64,000 bases of DNA from Ignavibacteriota bacterium (GTDB lineage: Bacteria > Bacteroidota > Ignavibacteria > Ignavibacteriales > Melioribacteraceae). Shown one piece after another: positions 1 through 8,931 of the stretch (the first letter of the stretch is position 1; each line of letters starts with the position of its first letter). Location: positions 310,001 to 374,000 of the forward strand of contig JADJOX010000007.1 in the NCBI GenBank assembly GCA_016713565.1, read 5' to 3'. Below the pieces are notes generated by a model. That model ran no database searches and had not been told where the DNA came from. It saw only the letters and a list, made by a program, of their open reading frames with translations. The position numbers and the translations under genes are program-made.

Positions 1-466
1 GATCATTTTTATAATCAAATGTTAATAATGACCAAAGTACATTTTGCAAATTAAATGAATTTAAAATTATATTTGTCCGCAAGTCAAATCGACCGTGAGG
101 TGGTCTAAAATATTTTATTTTATAATTTAAATTTTCCAAAGCATAATTTTGAACAGAGCCGATTGATCGAAATATTTCATCTTTCTTTTGTTTTGTAATT
201 TTTTGATGTTTTAAAGTATGATTTCCAATTTCATGCCCTTCTTCTATAATTTCACGCGCAATTGAACCGTATCTTTCAATATTTTCACCGACACAAAAGA
301 AAATTGTTTTAACGTTATTTTTTTGTAATTCCTTTAAAATTTTTTCCGTTGTATTGGGATTTGGTCCGTCATCAAAAGTTAAAAGTATTTTCGGATTTTC
401 AGATTCCCACTGAAAATTAGAAAATAATTTTTTGATTAATATCGGAGGATTATATTCCCATTTCAT
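1..466 (-). CDS. Polysaccharide deacetylase, NodB domain (3' end outside window)
   Basis: Reading the minus strand from an ATG at 466 gives an uninterrupted frame to the window edge (about 155 codons; the C-terminus is missing). It contains the NodB-fold metal site: TFDDGPNP with the catalytic and metal Asp pair, then GNHTLKHQ with the HxxxH metal ligands, then RPPHGRFD, the third conserved motif. The family removes N- or O-acetyl groups from cell-surface or exported polysaccharides. The ATG overlaps the TGA of the upstream glycosyltransferase (ATGA), so the two are translationally coupled and probably act on the same polymer. No signal peptide is visible before the domain, which starts about 30 residues in. 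Substrate unknown. Confidence 0.88.
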   Translation of the reverse strand, partial: MKWEYNPPILIKKLFSNFQWESENPKILLTFDDGPNPNTTEKILKELQKNNVKTIFFCVGENIERYGSIAREIIEEGHEIGNHTLKHQKITKQKKDEIFRSIGSVQNYALENLNYKIKYFRPPHGRFDLRTNIILNSFNLQNVLWSLLTFDYKND

Positions 467-1593
467 CTTTTAACTTTTCTGCCTTTCCATTCATAGTTAC
501 CGAACAATCCGGAAAATCCCGCTAAAATTATGTAAGGGATATGTAAAATTTCTGCGAGAAGAAATAATTTTAGGCTAACTTTTTTGAATAAGTCAGTTGA
601 TTCACGTCTTACAATTTGATTTTCGGTAAAAACTTTAAAAATAAAATTAAACATCAGGCTAACAAAAAATAGTTTATCGTAAAATATTCCAAGTAAAAAC
701 TGAATTAAAAAACTTAAATAAAAAATATAGATGAAAAGCAATTTTAACGTAATTGATTTTTTAACATAATAAAAACTTTTACTTGCCCAACGTTTTCTTT
801 GATTTACAAATTCCTTAATTGTTTTATTCGGATGCGTATAAGAAACAGCATTTTTATCATAACAAAATTTTACTTTATAATCTGTACGGGTTGATATTTT
901 CTGCATTAAAAATTCATCATCTCCGGATGATAGATTTAAATTATCTTCGTAACCGTTTACCAACTTAAAAACAGATTTTCTAAATCCTAAATTTGCCGCA
1001 TTACAAATTATGGGTTCATTAATTCCAATTAATGCCGCTCCTACAATTATCAAACTTGAAAATTCCAATTTCTGCAATTTTGAGAATATTTTTCCGTCAT
1101 CAACAAATTCTACCGGACCGGAAACAAATCCGGTTTCCATATCAAATTTTTTCACCATTGTTGATAGCCAATCACGTCTATGGAAACAATCGGCATCTGT
1201 AGTAATAATAATTTCACCTTTAGAATTTTCTATAGCGATTTTTAACGCAAGTTTTTTATGTGCTCTGTCATTAAAATTATTTTCGGATTTAATAATTCTA
1301 ACATTATTGGAAGAAATATTATCTTCAATAACTTTAACCGAATTATCATCCGAATTATCATCAACGTAAATAATTTCATATCTATCTTTGGGAAATGACT
1401 GCGATTCAACACTTGCCAAATTTCTTTGTAAAATATTTTCTTCATTTCTAAAGGGAATGATCACACTTACAAATTCATTCAACGAATTACTGTCAAGATC
1501 ATTTTTTACAATTTTCAACCCGTTAACAATTTTTATGAGGAATATTAAATAATAAAATGAAACAGCGGCAAAAATTAAAAATAATATTATCAT
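463..1593 (-). CDS. Membrane-anchored family 2 glycosyltransferase
   Basis: 376 residues. An N-terminal membrane segment (about 2-22) precedes a GT-A domain starting at VSVIIPFRNEE (about residue 42). The nucleotide-sugar site is visible as YVDDNSDD and TTDADC (DxD), followed by SGDDEFL and the acceptor-side NQRKRW motif (the Q/RxxRW signature of processive GT2 enzymes). Two or three hydrophobic segments follow near residues 285-340. This is the architecture of synthases that polymerise or add sugars at the inner face of the membrane. It sits between a deacetylase gene (ATGA overlap) and a flippase-like gene (4-nt overlap), suggesting one glycan or glycolipid pathway. The donor sugar cannot be read from the sequence. 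Confidence 0.88.
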   Translation of the reverse strand: MIILFLIFAAVSFYYLIFLIKIVNGLKIVKNDLDSNSLNEFVSVIIPFRNEENILQRNLASVESQSFPKDRYEIIYVDDNSDDNSVKVIEDNISSNNVRIIKSENNFNDRAHKKLALKIAIENSKGEIIITTDADCFHRRDWLSTMVKKFDMETGFVSGPVEFVDDGKIFSKLQKLEFSSLIIVGAALIGINEPIICNAANLGFRKSVFKLVNGYEDNLNLSSGDDEFLMQKISTRTDYKVKFCYDKNAVSYTHPNKTIKEFVNQRKRWASKSFYYVKKSITLKLLFIYIFYLSFLIQFLLGIFYDKLFFVSLMFNFIFKVFTENQIVRRESTDLFKKVSLKLFLLAEILHIPYIILAGFSGLFGNYEWKGRKVKR

Positions 1594-2524
1594 TTTTGTT
1601 TTCTGATAAGAAGAGCCAAACCGATAATTGAAGGAATTAACACGTTAAATAAAAATAAAAATATTGCGGAGTTAAAACCAACGGCTTTTGATAAACCCAT
1701 TTTTGAAAGCACAAATACCGAAGTACTTTCGCGAATGCCGAGATCAGCAAATGAAATAAATGACAAAACGCTTTTCACGAACATTACCAAAGTTCCCGAC
1801 CAAAATGCATAAATAAAACTGCCGCCGTTGTTAAACGCTAGAACTAAAATTGAATACTGCGAAACATATATAAAATAAAAAACTATGGAATAAACAATTA
1901 ACAAATTAAAACTGTTATGTTTAATTTCTTTTACGTATTTCAATTCAAGAAATAGATCATTAAAGAATTTGAATTTATCGGTCAGATATTTAACAAACTT
2001 TGTCGACTTTTTTATTCCTCTTAGAAAAAAAACAAATAAAACACTTATTATTATAAATAACAAACTTGCTAATCCGGCGTATGATAATGAAAAATATTTA
2101 TACAAAAATAATATTCCGGTCAACGCTCCAATTACTAAAACCAAAAATAATGATGTAAATTTTTCAATAATTGTCGCAATTGTTATTTTCATCAGAGATG
2201 TATTTTCAAAGGGAAATTTTCTAGCAACGTATTCGCCGATTCTTGCCGGAGTTGCGATTCCTCCGCTAAATCCATAAAATAATGACAAAAATATTTTCTT
2301 TTTATCTTTTATTCCTAAAAGTGAATTGCAAACAACTTCCCACTTTAAAAATTGAACATAAATATTTAAAAACTTAATAAAAAAACTAATAAAACTAAAA
2401 TTTTATTTGACGATTTGATAGCGTTTATAATTTCTTCATAGTTTACGTACTCAATTAAGTATATCAGTAAAATTACCGCAATTGAAATTTTTGCAAAAAA
2501 CTCGATTCTATTTTTTATCATCAT
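1590..2524 (-). pseudogene. Flippase-like membrane protein (LPG synthase TM / UPF0104 family), frameshifted
   Basis: The reading frame from 1590 to about 2368 encodes a polytopic protein with the family's conserved FYGFSGGIATPARIGEYV region and a C-terminal FADLGIRESTSV motif, typical of lysylphosphatidylglycerol-synthase-TM/UPF0104 proteins often encoded beside glycosyltransferases. The frame has no good start, only a TTG at 2288 inside the conserved part. The missing N-terminus lies in the next frame: an ATG at 2524 opens a hydrophobic stretch that hits TAA in a five-T run (plus-strand A run 2368-2372). Adding one T joins the two frames smoothly into a continuous membrane protein of about 310 residues. 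This is either a real disruption or a homopolymer sequencing error. Substrate transport is inferred only from the family. Confidence 0.75.
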
Positions 2525-2663
2525 CAATTCAAATTTATTTTAAAAATTAGTCAAATCATTTTGAAAAATAAAGACTACAAATTTATAAATTAATCAAAGA
2601 ATAGCCTTTAAGAAAAATTTATTCATGTAAACAATCTGTAAGATTTATATTTTTAGGAAGTGA

Positions 2664-4301
2664 ATGTTGAAAAATGGAGTTAAAATGAATATAGATTTTA
2701 GTCAAATTCCCGGAATGAGTCAACTTTTTGTTGATTATGTAAATAATTTTGAAAAAGTAAAAAACTATTATGAAACCAATTTCCGGGATGAAAATACGTA
2801 TGAAGAAATCTTTAGCAAAATTTCCAATGAAAATGGACCAAAACTTTATGATATTATAAAAAATCAGTACAAAAATCAGAAATTCTCCGAAAAGACAAAA
2901 TCAAATATTGAATTGATAAAAAATGAAAATACTATCGCTGTTATTACAGGTCAGCAGCTTGGTTTGATGGGCGGACCGCTATATACAATTTACAAAATTT
3001 TTACGGCTGTCAAATTAAGCGAGTATTTAAACGAAAAATTTAAGAAATATAATTTCATTCCGGTTTTTTGGATGGCGGGTGATGATCATGATTTTGAAGA
3101 AATTTCAAACGTAAAATTACTTAACAATGACAATGAAATACAAACAATTTTATATAATGAAGAAATTCAAAAAGAAGAAAATTTAGGAAGTGTTGGTTCG
3201 CTTAAATTTACTGAGGCATTAATTGAATTTAAGCAGAAAATTTTTTCGTTTTTAAGAGATACCGAATTTAGAAGTGAACTTAATAATTTTGCTGATGAAG
3301 TTTTAGATTCAAACCTTACAATTGCGGAATCATTCTTCAAATTTACATTTAAAATTTTTGACGAAACCGGTTTGATAATTTTTAATCCGCAAGATAAAGA
3401 AGTTAAAAAATTATTAGTCCCGATCTTTAAAAAAGAGCTTAATAATTTTAAGTTACATACAAAAGATATATTGTTAACCAGCGTTGATCTGGATGAAAAT
3501 TATCATTCGCAAGTAAAAGTAAAACCAATAAATTTATTTTTATCTGATGAAACAGGAAGACATTTAATTGAACCGGCGGATGATGAATTCAGACTTAAAG
3601 GCAAACGAAAAAAAATTACTTTGGCGGAAATATTCAACCTACTCGATGAGAAACCGGAAAGTTTTAGTCCCAATGTTTTACTAAGACCAATATGTGAAGA
3701 CTTTCTATTCCCAACCGGATTTTATGTAGCCGGTCCAGGTGAAGTAAATTATTACGCGCAGGTAGTACCACTTTACAAACATTTTAACATTCAGCATCCT
3801 TTCGTTTTTCCAAGAGCTTCCGCAACAATTATTGAAAGCAATATTGCCAAAATTCTTATGAAATATAATTTAAGCACTCAGCAGTTTTTCGGTGATTTTG
3901 AAAAAATGAAAGAAACTACTCTTAACAGTATTTCGGATAACAATGTTGAACAAATTTTTGCCAATTGTTCGGCAAACATTACAAACGAATTAAATCAATT
4001 ATCTAATTTATTGGAATCAATTGATAAAACTTTAATCGATCCGACAAAAAATACAAATGATAAAATTCTAAATCAGTTGGAAATATTAAAGACAAAAGCT
4101 TTGAAATTGCAGGAAACAAAATATGATGCTACAATTAGGCAACTTAAAAAAGCAAGAAACAGCATTTACCCGAATGATAATTTGCAGGAAAGAGAATTAG
4201 GCATTTTAAATTTTATAAATAAATATGGATTTGACTTTTTTGATTGGCTTTATAATGAATTAGATATTCATGAATACAAACATCAAATTCTTGAACTCTA
4301 A
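2664..4301 (+). CDS. bshC: BshC, putative cysteine ligase of bacillithiol synthesis
   Basis: About 540 residues, as expected for BshC, which adds cysteine to GlcN-malate in the last step of bacillithiol formation. Recognisable family landmarks are ITGQQLGLMGGPLYT near residue 90, the VFWMAGDDHDFEEI block about 40 residues later, and FLFPTGFYVAGPGEV with PRASATIIE in the C-terminal half, then a coiled-coil stretch. Two starts compete: ATG at 2664 and ATG at 2685. The second has GGAG six bases upstream and gives an N-terminus ending at the same place as other family members, so 2685 is preferred. bshA and bshB are not in the window. It is followed two bases later by an alpha/beta hydrolase. Confidence 0.93.
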   Translation: MLKNGVKMNIDFSQIPGMSQLFVDYVNNFEKVKNYYETNFRDENTYEEIFSKISNENGPKLYDIIKNQYKNQKFSEKTKSNIELIKNENTIAVITGQQLGLMGGPLYTIYKIFTAVKLSEYLNEKFKKYNFIPVFWMAGDDHDFEEISNVKLLNNDNEIQTILYNEEIQKEENLGSVGSLKFTEALIEFKQKIFSFLRDTEFRSELNNFADEVLDSNLTIAESFFKFTFKIFDETGLIIFNPQDKEVKKLLVPIFKKELNNFKLHTKDILLTSVDLDENYHSQVKVKPINLFLSDETGRHLIEPADDEFRLKGKRKKITLAEIFNLLDEKPESFSPNVLLRPICEDFLFPTGFYVAGPGEVNYYAQVVPLYKHFNIQHPFVFPRASATIIESNIAKILMKYNLSTQQFFGDFEKMKETTLNSISDNNVEQIFANCSANITNELNQLSNLLESIDKTLIDPTKNTNDKILNQLEILKTKALKLQETKYDATIRQLKKARNSIYPNDNLQERELGILNFINKYGFDFFDWLYNELDIHEYKHQILEL

Positions 4302-4303
4302 AA

Positions 4304-4966
4304 ATGTACGACATTTATTTTATCCCAGGTTTATGTTTTGATCAAAGATTATTTGAAAACCTTAAGCTTAATTCCGGTAGTTTACATTTCTTAAATTGGC
4401 TTGAACCTGATGAAAATGAAAGTCTGGTTAACTATGTAAACAGATTTTCTAAATTAATAGAAGTTAAAGATAGAAAAATAATTTTAGTCGGTCATTCTTT
4501 TGGCGGAATTGTCGCTCAGGAAATTTCTAAAATTATAAAACCGGAAAAAGTTATTATTATTCCCAGCATAAAACACAGCAATGAAAATCCACTTTCTTTA
4601 TTGATGTTCAAGCATTTTCCCATTTATAAATTATTTAATAGGAAATTAGTCTTAAAAACATTTCCCGTTTGGGCAAATTTATTCGGATATAATTCCGATA
4701 AAGGTAAAGCTATTTTTATTAATATGATAAATAACTGCACGGAAAATTATTTTAAATGGGCATTTCATCAAGTTGTTAATTGGGAAAATTTGACGAAAAA
4801 TGAAACAAATTTATTTCATATTCATGGAACAAATGATAAAACATTTCCGATAAAATTAATTTCAGACTCAATTGTTATAAAAGACGGAAGTCATTTTATG
4901 ATCCATTCAAAAGCGGAAGAAGTAGGAAATGTACTTAATGAATTAATTAGCGAAAAAGTCATTTAA
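4304..4966 (+). CDS. Alpha/beta-fold hydrolase
   Basis: 220 residues with an alpha/beta-hydrolase pattern: FIPGLCFD near the N-terminus (oxyanion region), the nucleophile elbow GHSFGG with Ser about 65, a probable acid in GTNDKTFP near 177 and the catalytic His in DGSHFM near 197. It is short, with little cap domain. It starts two bases after the bshC stop and so is co-transcribed, but the family is too broad to name a substrate. A role linked to thiol conjugates would be guesswork. There is no signal peptide, so it is probably cytoplasmic. Confidence 0.8.
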   Translation: MYDIYFIPGLCFDQRLFENLKLNSGSLHFLNWLEPDENESLVNYVNRFSKLIEVKDRKIILVGHSFGGIVAQEISKIIKPEKVIIIPSIKHSNENPLSLLMFKHFPIYKLFNRKLVLKTFPVWANLFGYNSDKGKAIFINMINNCTENYFKWAFHQVVNWENLTKNETNLFHIHGTNDKTFPIKLISDSIVIKDGSHFMIHSKAEEVGNVLNELISEKVI

Positions 4967-5049
4967 CAAAATTACATATCAATAATCTATCTTCGCAATT
5001 ATATATTAACAATGAGATAAATTCAAAACGTCAGCCTTAGAATCAAAAT

Positions 5050-6732
5050 TTATCTTATTAATTTTTTGTACTTTATTCTTTGGGGAATATCTGCAGCCGA
5101 ACCCAATCTCTCTCTTCTATTTTCTTCATAATCGGAGAAATTTCCTTCAAACCAAACAACTTGGCTGTTGCCTTCAAACGCTAAAATATGTGTGCAAATC
5201 CTATCCAAAAACCATCTATCGTGACTAATAACCACTGAGCATCCGGCAAAATTAAGAAGACCTTCTTCCAATGCGCGCATTGTGTTTACATCCAAATCAT
5301 TTGTAGGTTCATCCAGCAGAATCACATTTGCGCCTTCTTTTAAAACTCTTGCCAAGTGTACTCTATTTCTCTCTCCGCCGGAAAGCACGCTTACCTTCTT
5401 TTGCTGATCGCTGCCGGCAAAATTAAACTGACCAACGTAGGCACGCGAATTCATTTCTCTATTACCCAATTTTATTATGTCAGAACCTTCCGAAATAATT
5501 TCCCAAACTGATTTGTCAGATTTCAAAATATCTCTGCTTTGATCAACATATGCTAATTTAACAGTTTCACCTATTTTAAAATTTCCCGAATCCGCATTTT
5601 CCAGTTCAATTATCATTCTAAATAAAGTTGTTTTGCCCGCTCCATTTGGTCCAATTACGCCTACAATTCCACCCGGAGGAAGTGAAAAGTTTAAATTTTC
5701 AAAAAGTAATTTATCGCCGAAAGCTTTAGAAACATTTTCAGCTTGAATTACAACGTTACCCAATCTTGGTCCAGCAGGAATATAAATTTCCAATTCTTTT
5801 TGAACCTGTTCTTTTTCATCTTTCAGCATATTCTCATAAGATGTAATTCTTGCCTTGGATTTTGCCTGTCTTCCGCGAGGCGACATTTTAATCCAATCTA
5901 ATTCACGCTGTAATGTTTTTTGTCTTTCCGTTTCTTTTTTCTCTTCAAGTTTTAATCTATTTTGTTTTTGCTCAAGCCAAGATGAATAATTTCCCTTCCA
6001 GGGAATTCCTTCACCTCTATCCAATTCCAATATCCATCCCGCTACATTATCCAGAAAATACCTATCGTGTGTTACAGCAATTACAGTTCCCGCATATCTG
6101 TTCAATTCCGACTCAAGCCATAAAACTGTTTCGGCATCTAAATGGTTTGTCGGTTCATCCAAAAGTAATATATCCGGTTTCTTTAACAGTAACCGGCACA
6201 AAGCAACTCTTCTTTTTTCACCGCCGGATAAAACTTTTACTGAAGTTTCTCCCGGAGGACAGCCTAGCGCATTCATCGCCATTTCCAATCTTGAATCTAA
6301 ATCCCAAGCATTCATTGCGTCTAATTTATCTTGAACTTTTCCCTGCTTTTCAAGTAGGTTAGTCATTTCATCATCAGTCATTTCCTCAGCAAATTTTGCG
6401 TTTATTTCATCAAATTGTTTTAACACGTCAACTATTTCCTGAACTCCTTCTTCAACAATTTCCTTAACAGTTTTTGTTTCATCGAGCTGAGGTTCTTGTT
6501 CCAAATAACCAATTGTATATCCTGGAGATACGGCGGTTTCGCCATTAAATTCTTTATCTACTCCGGCTAGAATTTTTAGTAATGAGCTTTTCCCTGAACC
6601 GTTTAAGCCAAGCACTCCAATCTTCGCGCCATAGAAATAGGAAAGATAAATATCTTTTAATATAACTTTTTTATCATAGTATTTACTAACACCGATCATT
6701 GAGTAAATTACTTTTTTATCATCAACACTCAT
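5050..6732 (-). CDS. ettA: EttA, ABC-F energy-dependent translational throttle protein
   Basis: 560 residues, close to the roughly 555 of E. coli EttA. Two ABC cassettes are present: Walker A GLNGSGKSS (42-50) and GPNGAGKTT (about 356), signatures SGGEKRRV and SGGERNRV, and Walker B LLLDEPTNHLD and ILLDEPTNDLD. EttA-specific blocks are visible: WILELDRGEGIPW with the NYSSWLEQK arm region, and the C-terminal RIKYKKLIR tail. There are no membrane segments. The protein binds the ribosomal E site and gates initiation according to ATP/ADP level. It is a single-gene unit on the minus strand with SD GGAG before ATG 6732. Confidence 0.95.
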   Translation of the reverse strand: MSVDDKKVIYSMIGVSKYYDKKVILKDIYLSYFYGAKIGVLGLNGSGKSSLLKILAGVDKEFNGETAVSPGYTIGYLEQEPQLDETKTVKEIVEEGVQEIVDVLKQFDEINAKFAEEMTDDEMTNLLEKQGKVQDKLDAMNAWDLDSRLEMAMNALGCPPGETSVKVLSGGEKRRVALCRLLLKKPDILLLDEPTNHLDAETVLWLESELNRYAGTVIAVTHDRYFLDNVAGWILELDRGEGIPWKGNYSSWLEQKQNRLKLEEKKETERQKTLQRELDWIKMSPRGRQAKSKARITSYENMLKDEKEQVQKELEIYIPAGPRLGNVVIQAENVSKAFGDKLLFENLNFSLPPGGIVGVIGPNGAGKTTLFRMIIELENADSGNFKIGETVKLAYVDQSRDILKSDKSVWEIISEGSDIIKLGNREMNSRAYVGQFNFAGSDQQKKVSVLSGGERNRVHLARVLKEGANVILLDEPTNDLDVNTMRALEEGLLNFAGCSVVISHDRWFLDRICTHILAFEGNSQVVWFEGNFSDYEENRRERLGSAADIPQRIKYKKLIR

Positions 6733-6836
6733 TTTATCTCCAAAACATTTTTATTTTCATAAATCATTCAATAAACATCAATTGATTAATTTTATATGAT
6801 TAAGTAATTCCCTAATTCTATTACACCGATAAAGTA

Positions 6837-8114
6837 TTAAATTGTAATACTCTTCAATTGATTTAAGAAATCGGGATTTGAAACAGCGACGCAATCAAAA
6901 TTATTTATTTTAAAATCACCTTCAATTATTGAAGCCAATATTGAAAAAGACATTGCAATTCTATGATCACCATAACTTTCGAAGACAGCTGAGTTTTTTG
7001 TTATATTACCTCGAACCGCAAAGCCATCTTCAAATTCATCAACTTGTAATCCCAACTTTTCCAAATTTCTACAAATTGAATTTATTCTATCACTTTCTTT
7101 GGTGCGCAGTTCTTTTACTCCCGATATTTCAAATTCACCGTTCGCAAATATTCCTGCAATCGATAAAATTGGAATTTCATCAATAATATTTGGAATTATT
7201 TCTTCGTCAAACTCAACGTTAGTAAGCTCAGCACTTTTAATTATTAAATCGCCTCTTAATTCACCATTATATTCATGTACATTTTCGGCAGAAATATCTG
7301 CACCCATCGCGTCTAAAACCGAAATAATTCCGGTACGTGTTTCATTTAATGAAACTCCGGTAATTTTAATTTCAGAATTTTTTACCAAGCTTGCGAGAAC
7401 CATAAAAAAAGCTGAGGTTGAAATATCAGACGGAACTCTATATTCTGACGCAATCGGATAATAACTAAGTGAAGAATAAATTGTTTTTGTATTTCCTTCC
7501 TCAATAACTTTTAATCCCAACATTTTTTCAGTATGATTTCTGGTTTCAACGCTCTCAACAACAACAGTTTCTTCGTCAAGATAAAGTCCTGCTAATAAAA
7601 TGCAGCTTTTAACTTGAGCGCTTGGAATTGGTAGTTCATAATGGATAGGTCTCAAGTAATCTGTTGGTTTAATTATTAATGGCAGACAATTATTATTTCC
7701 AGATATATTTGCGCCCATTTGTCTTAAAGGTGTAATTATCCTTTTCATCGGTCGTTTTGACAATGATTCATCGCCAATAATAGTTGTGGGAAATTTTTGA
7801 GCAGCCAATATACCGGAAATGAGTCTTGTCGTTGTTCCGGAATTTGCCAAATCCAACTCGCGTTCAGGTTCTGTTAAACCGCTAAAACCATTTCCCCATA
7901 CAATTATTTTCTCTTTTTCGATGTCAAATTTAGTTCCCATATTTCTGAATGCGTTAATTGTTGCGTTAACATCTTCAGACATTAAACAATTATAAATTTC
8001 CGACTCGCCATCGGCAATCGCAGAAAACATAACTGCCCTATGCGATATTGATTTATCGCCGGGCAATTCTAAAATTCCTTTAATACTATTTACTTTTTTA
8101 ATTTGCTGAATCAT
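6837..8114 (-). CDS. aroA: 3-phosphoshikimate 1-carboxyvinyltransferase (EPSP synthase)
   Basis: 425 residues covering the whole family fold. The enzyme joins shikimate-3-phosphate and PEP in the sixth step of the chorismate pathway. Visible motifs are GDKSISHR (19-26; substrate-binding Lys and Arg), LANSGTTTRL with the NSGT phosphate site, SKRPMKRI, SAQVKSCILLAGL, RVPSDISTSAFF and the C-terminal ELRTKESDRI and YGDHRIAM segments that contribute catalytic Glu, Arg, Asp and His residues. It is the last gene of a minus-strand operon and its ATG overlaps the trmH stop (ATGA). No other shikimate gene lies in the window. Confidence 0.96.
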   Translation of the reverse strand: MIQQIKKVNSIKGILELPGDKSISHRAVMFSAIADGESEIYNCLMSEDVNATINAFRNMGTKFDIEKEKIIVWGNGFSGLTEPERELDLANSGTTTRLISGILAAQKFPTTIIGDESLSKRPMKRIITPLRQMGANISGNNNCLPLIIKPTDYLRPIHYELPIPSAQVKSCILLAGLYLDEETVVVESVETRNHTEKMLGLKVIEEGNTKTIYSSLSYYPIASEYRVPSDISTSAFFMVLASLVKNSEIKITGVSLNETRTGIISVLDAMGADISAENVHEYNGELRGDLIIKSAELTNVEFDEEIIPNIIDEIPILSIAGIFANGEFEISGVKELRTKESDRINSICRNLEKLGLQVDEFEDGFAVRGNITKNSAVFESYGDHRIAMSFSILASIIEGDFKINNFDCVAVSNPDFLNQLKSITI

Positions 8115-8701
8115 TTGTTACACCAAACATTAATTAAGTTTACTAACTGATTATTTGAAAGCTCGCTTTTTTCATACATTTTTTTATTTAATCTTTGCCG
8201 CTGCGCTTCATAAAGAATTACAGCCGCCGCGACAGATACATTTAAACTTTGTATCATTCCGTGCATAGGAATATATATTTGTTTATCAACTAAGTTTGTT
8301 ATTTCCTCTGAAATTCCCCTATGTTCGTTCCCCATTATTATCGCTATTTTCTTCGTGAAATCAACATCATAAATACTTTCCGCACTTTCGGATAAAATAC
8401 TTCCGTATATTTCAAAACCTTCTGATTTAAGATTATTAACACAGTCCAAAACGGAATCGTATTTATTTTGTTCAATCCATTTTTTTGATGACGCAGATGT
8501 TATTTTACTTATTTGAGGAAATGTTTCAAAAGTATAAATCAAATCAACAGCCGGAACTCCAACCGCATCACAAGTTCTAAAAATTGCGCTAACGTTGTGA
8601 GGATCGTGAATATTTTCCAGTACCATACGTAATGAAAACTGTCTTTCCGTAAGGACTTTTTCAATCCTTTTTAATCTTCTTTCTGTTTTGAATTCTTTCA
8701 C
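8111..8701 (-). CDS. TrmH/SpoU-family RNA 2'-O-methyltransferase
   Basis: 196 residues with the SPOUT trefoil-knot motifs: motif 1 in VLENIHDPHNVSAIFRTCDA (about 28-47; Asn and Arg of the active site), motif 2 in IMGNEHRGIS and motif 3 in IPMHGMIQSLNVSVA. The short basic N-terminus and overall length fit the TrmH (tRNA Gm18) subgroup rather than RlmB, but substrate cannot be fixed from motifs alone. It starts with GTG at 8701, which overlaps the TGA of the HicB-like gene (GTGA), and its own TGA overlaps the aroA ATG, so it is tightly embedded in the operon. Confidence 0.88.
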   Translation of the reverse strand: MKEFKTERRLKRIEKVLTERQFSLRMVLENIHDPHNVSAIFRTCDAVGVPAVDLIYTFETFPQISKITSASSKKWIEQNKYDSVLDCVNNLKSEGFEIYGSILSESAESIYDVDFTKKIAIIMGNEHRGISEEITNLVDKQIYIPMHGMIQSLNVSVAAAVILYEAQRQRLNKKMYEKSELSNNQLVNLINVWCNK

Positions 8702-8931
8702 GGAAGGTCTTTATTAAATACTAATTTGTATATAGTTTTAAAATTTTCTTTTCGGGCTCTATCAATATTTATTTTAGAATCATCTTCAAGATTTAAATAA
8801 TATTTTAACAGTTCAATTGATTTTTCAACCGCTTCATCTTCTTTATGCGCCCAGCAATCACATCCTTTTATAGAAGGAATTTCGGCATTAAATCCATCAT
8901 CGGATTTTGAAATAATTAAATCTAAAACCAC
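8698..8931 (-). CDS. Small HicB-like (UPF0150 fold) protein
   Basis: 77 residues starting with GTG that shares one base with the deoC stop (TAGTG). The N-terminal half, with a degenerate DGFNAEIPSIKGCDCWAHKEDEAVEKSI pattern spread over about 27 residues (beta strand, Pro-x-x-x-Gly-Cys turn, acidic helix), looks like the HicB antitoxin partial RNase-H fold. No HicA toxin lies on either side and there is no added DNA-binding domain, so this is a solo HicB-like protein within a housekeeping operon, of unknown role. It overlaps the downstream methyltransferase start by four bases. Confidence 0.65.
   Translation of the reverse strand: MVLDLIISKSDDGFNAEIPSIKGCDCWAHKEDEAVEKSIELLKYYLNLEDDSKINIDRARKENFKTIYKLVFNKDLP

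Noticed and set aside
1010..1369. Plus-strand open frame over the glycosyltransferase, and many similar frames over other genes
   Set aside because: These lie antisense to or in another frame of genes with clear family motifs and show no motif of their own; they are shadows caused by low-GC codon use.
5015..5055. Nine-base inverted repeat AGATAAATT/AATTTATCT at the 3' end of ettA
   Set aside because: All but one pair are A/T or G/T-poor, the loop is 23 bases, and no T-run follows; too weak to call a terminator.
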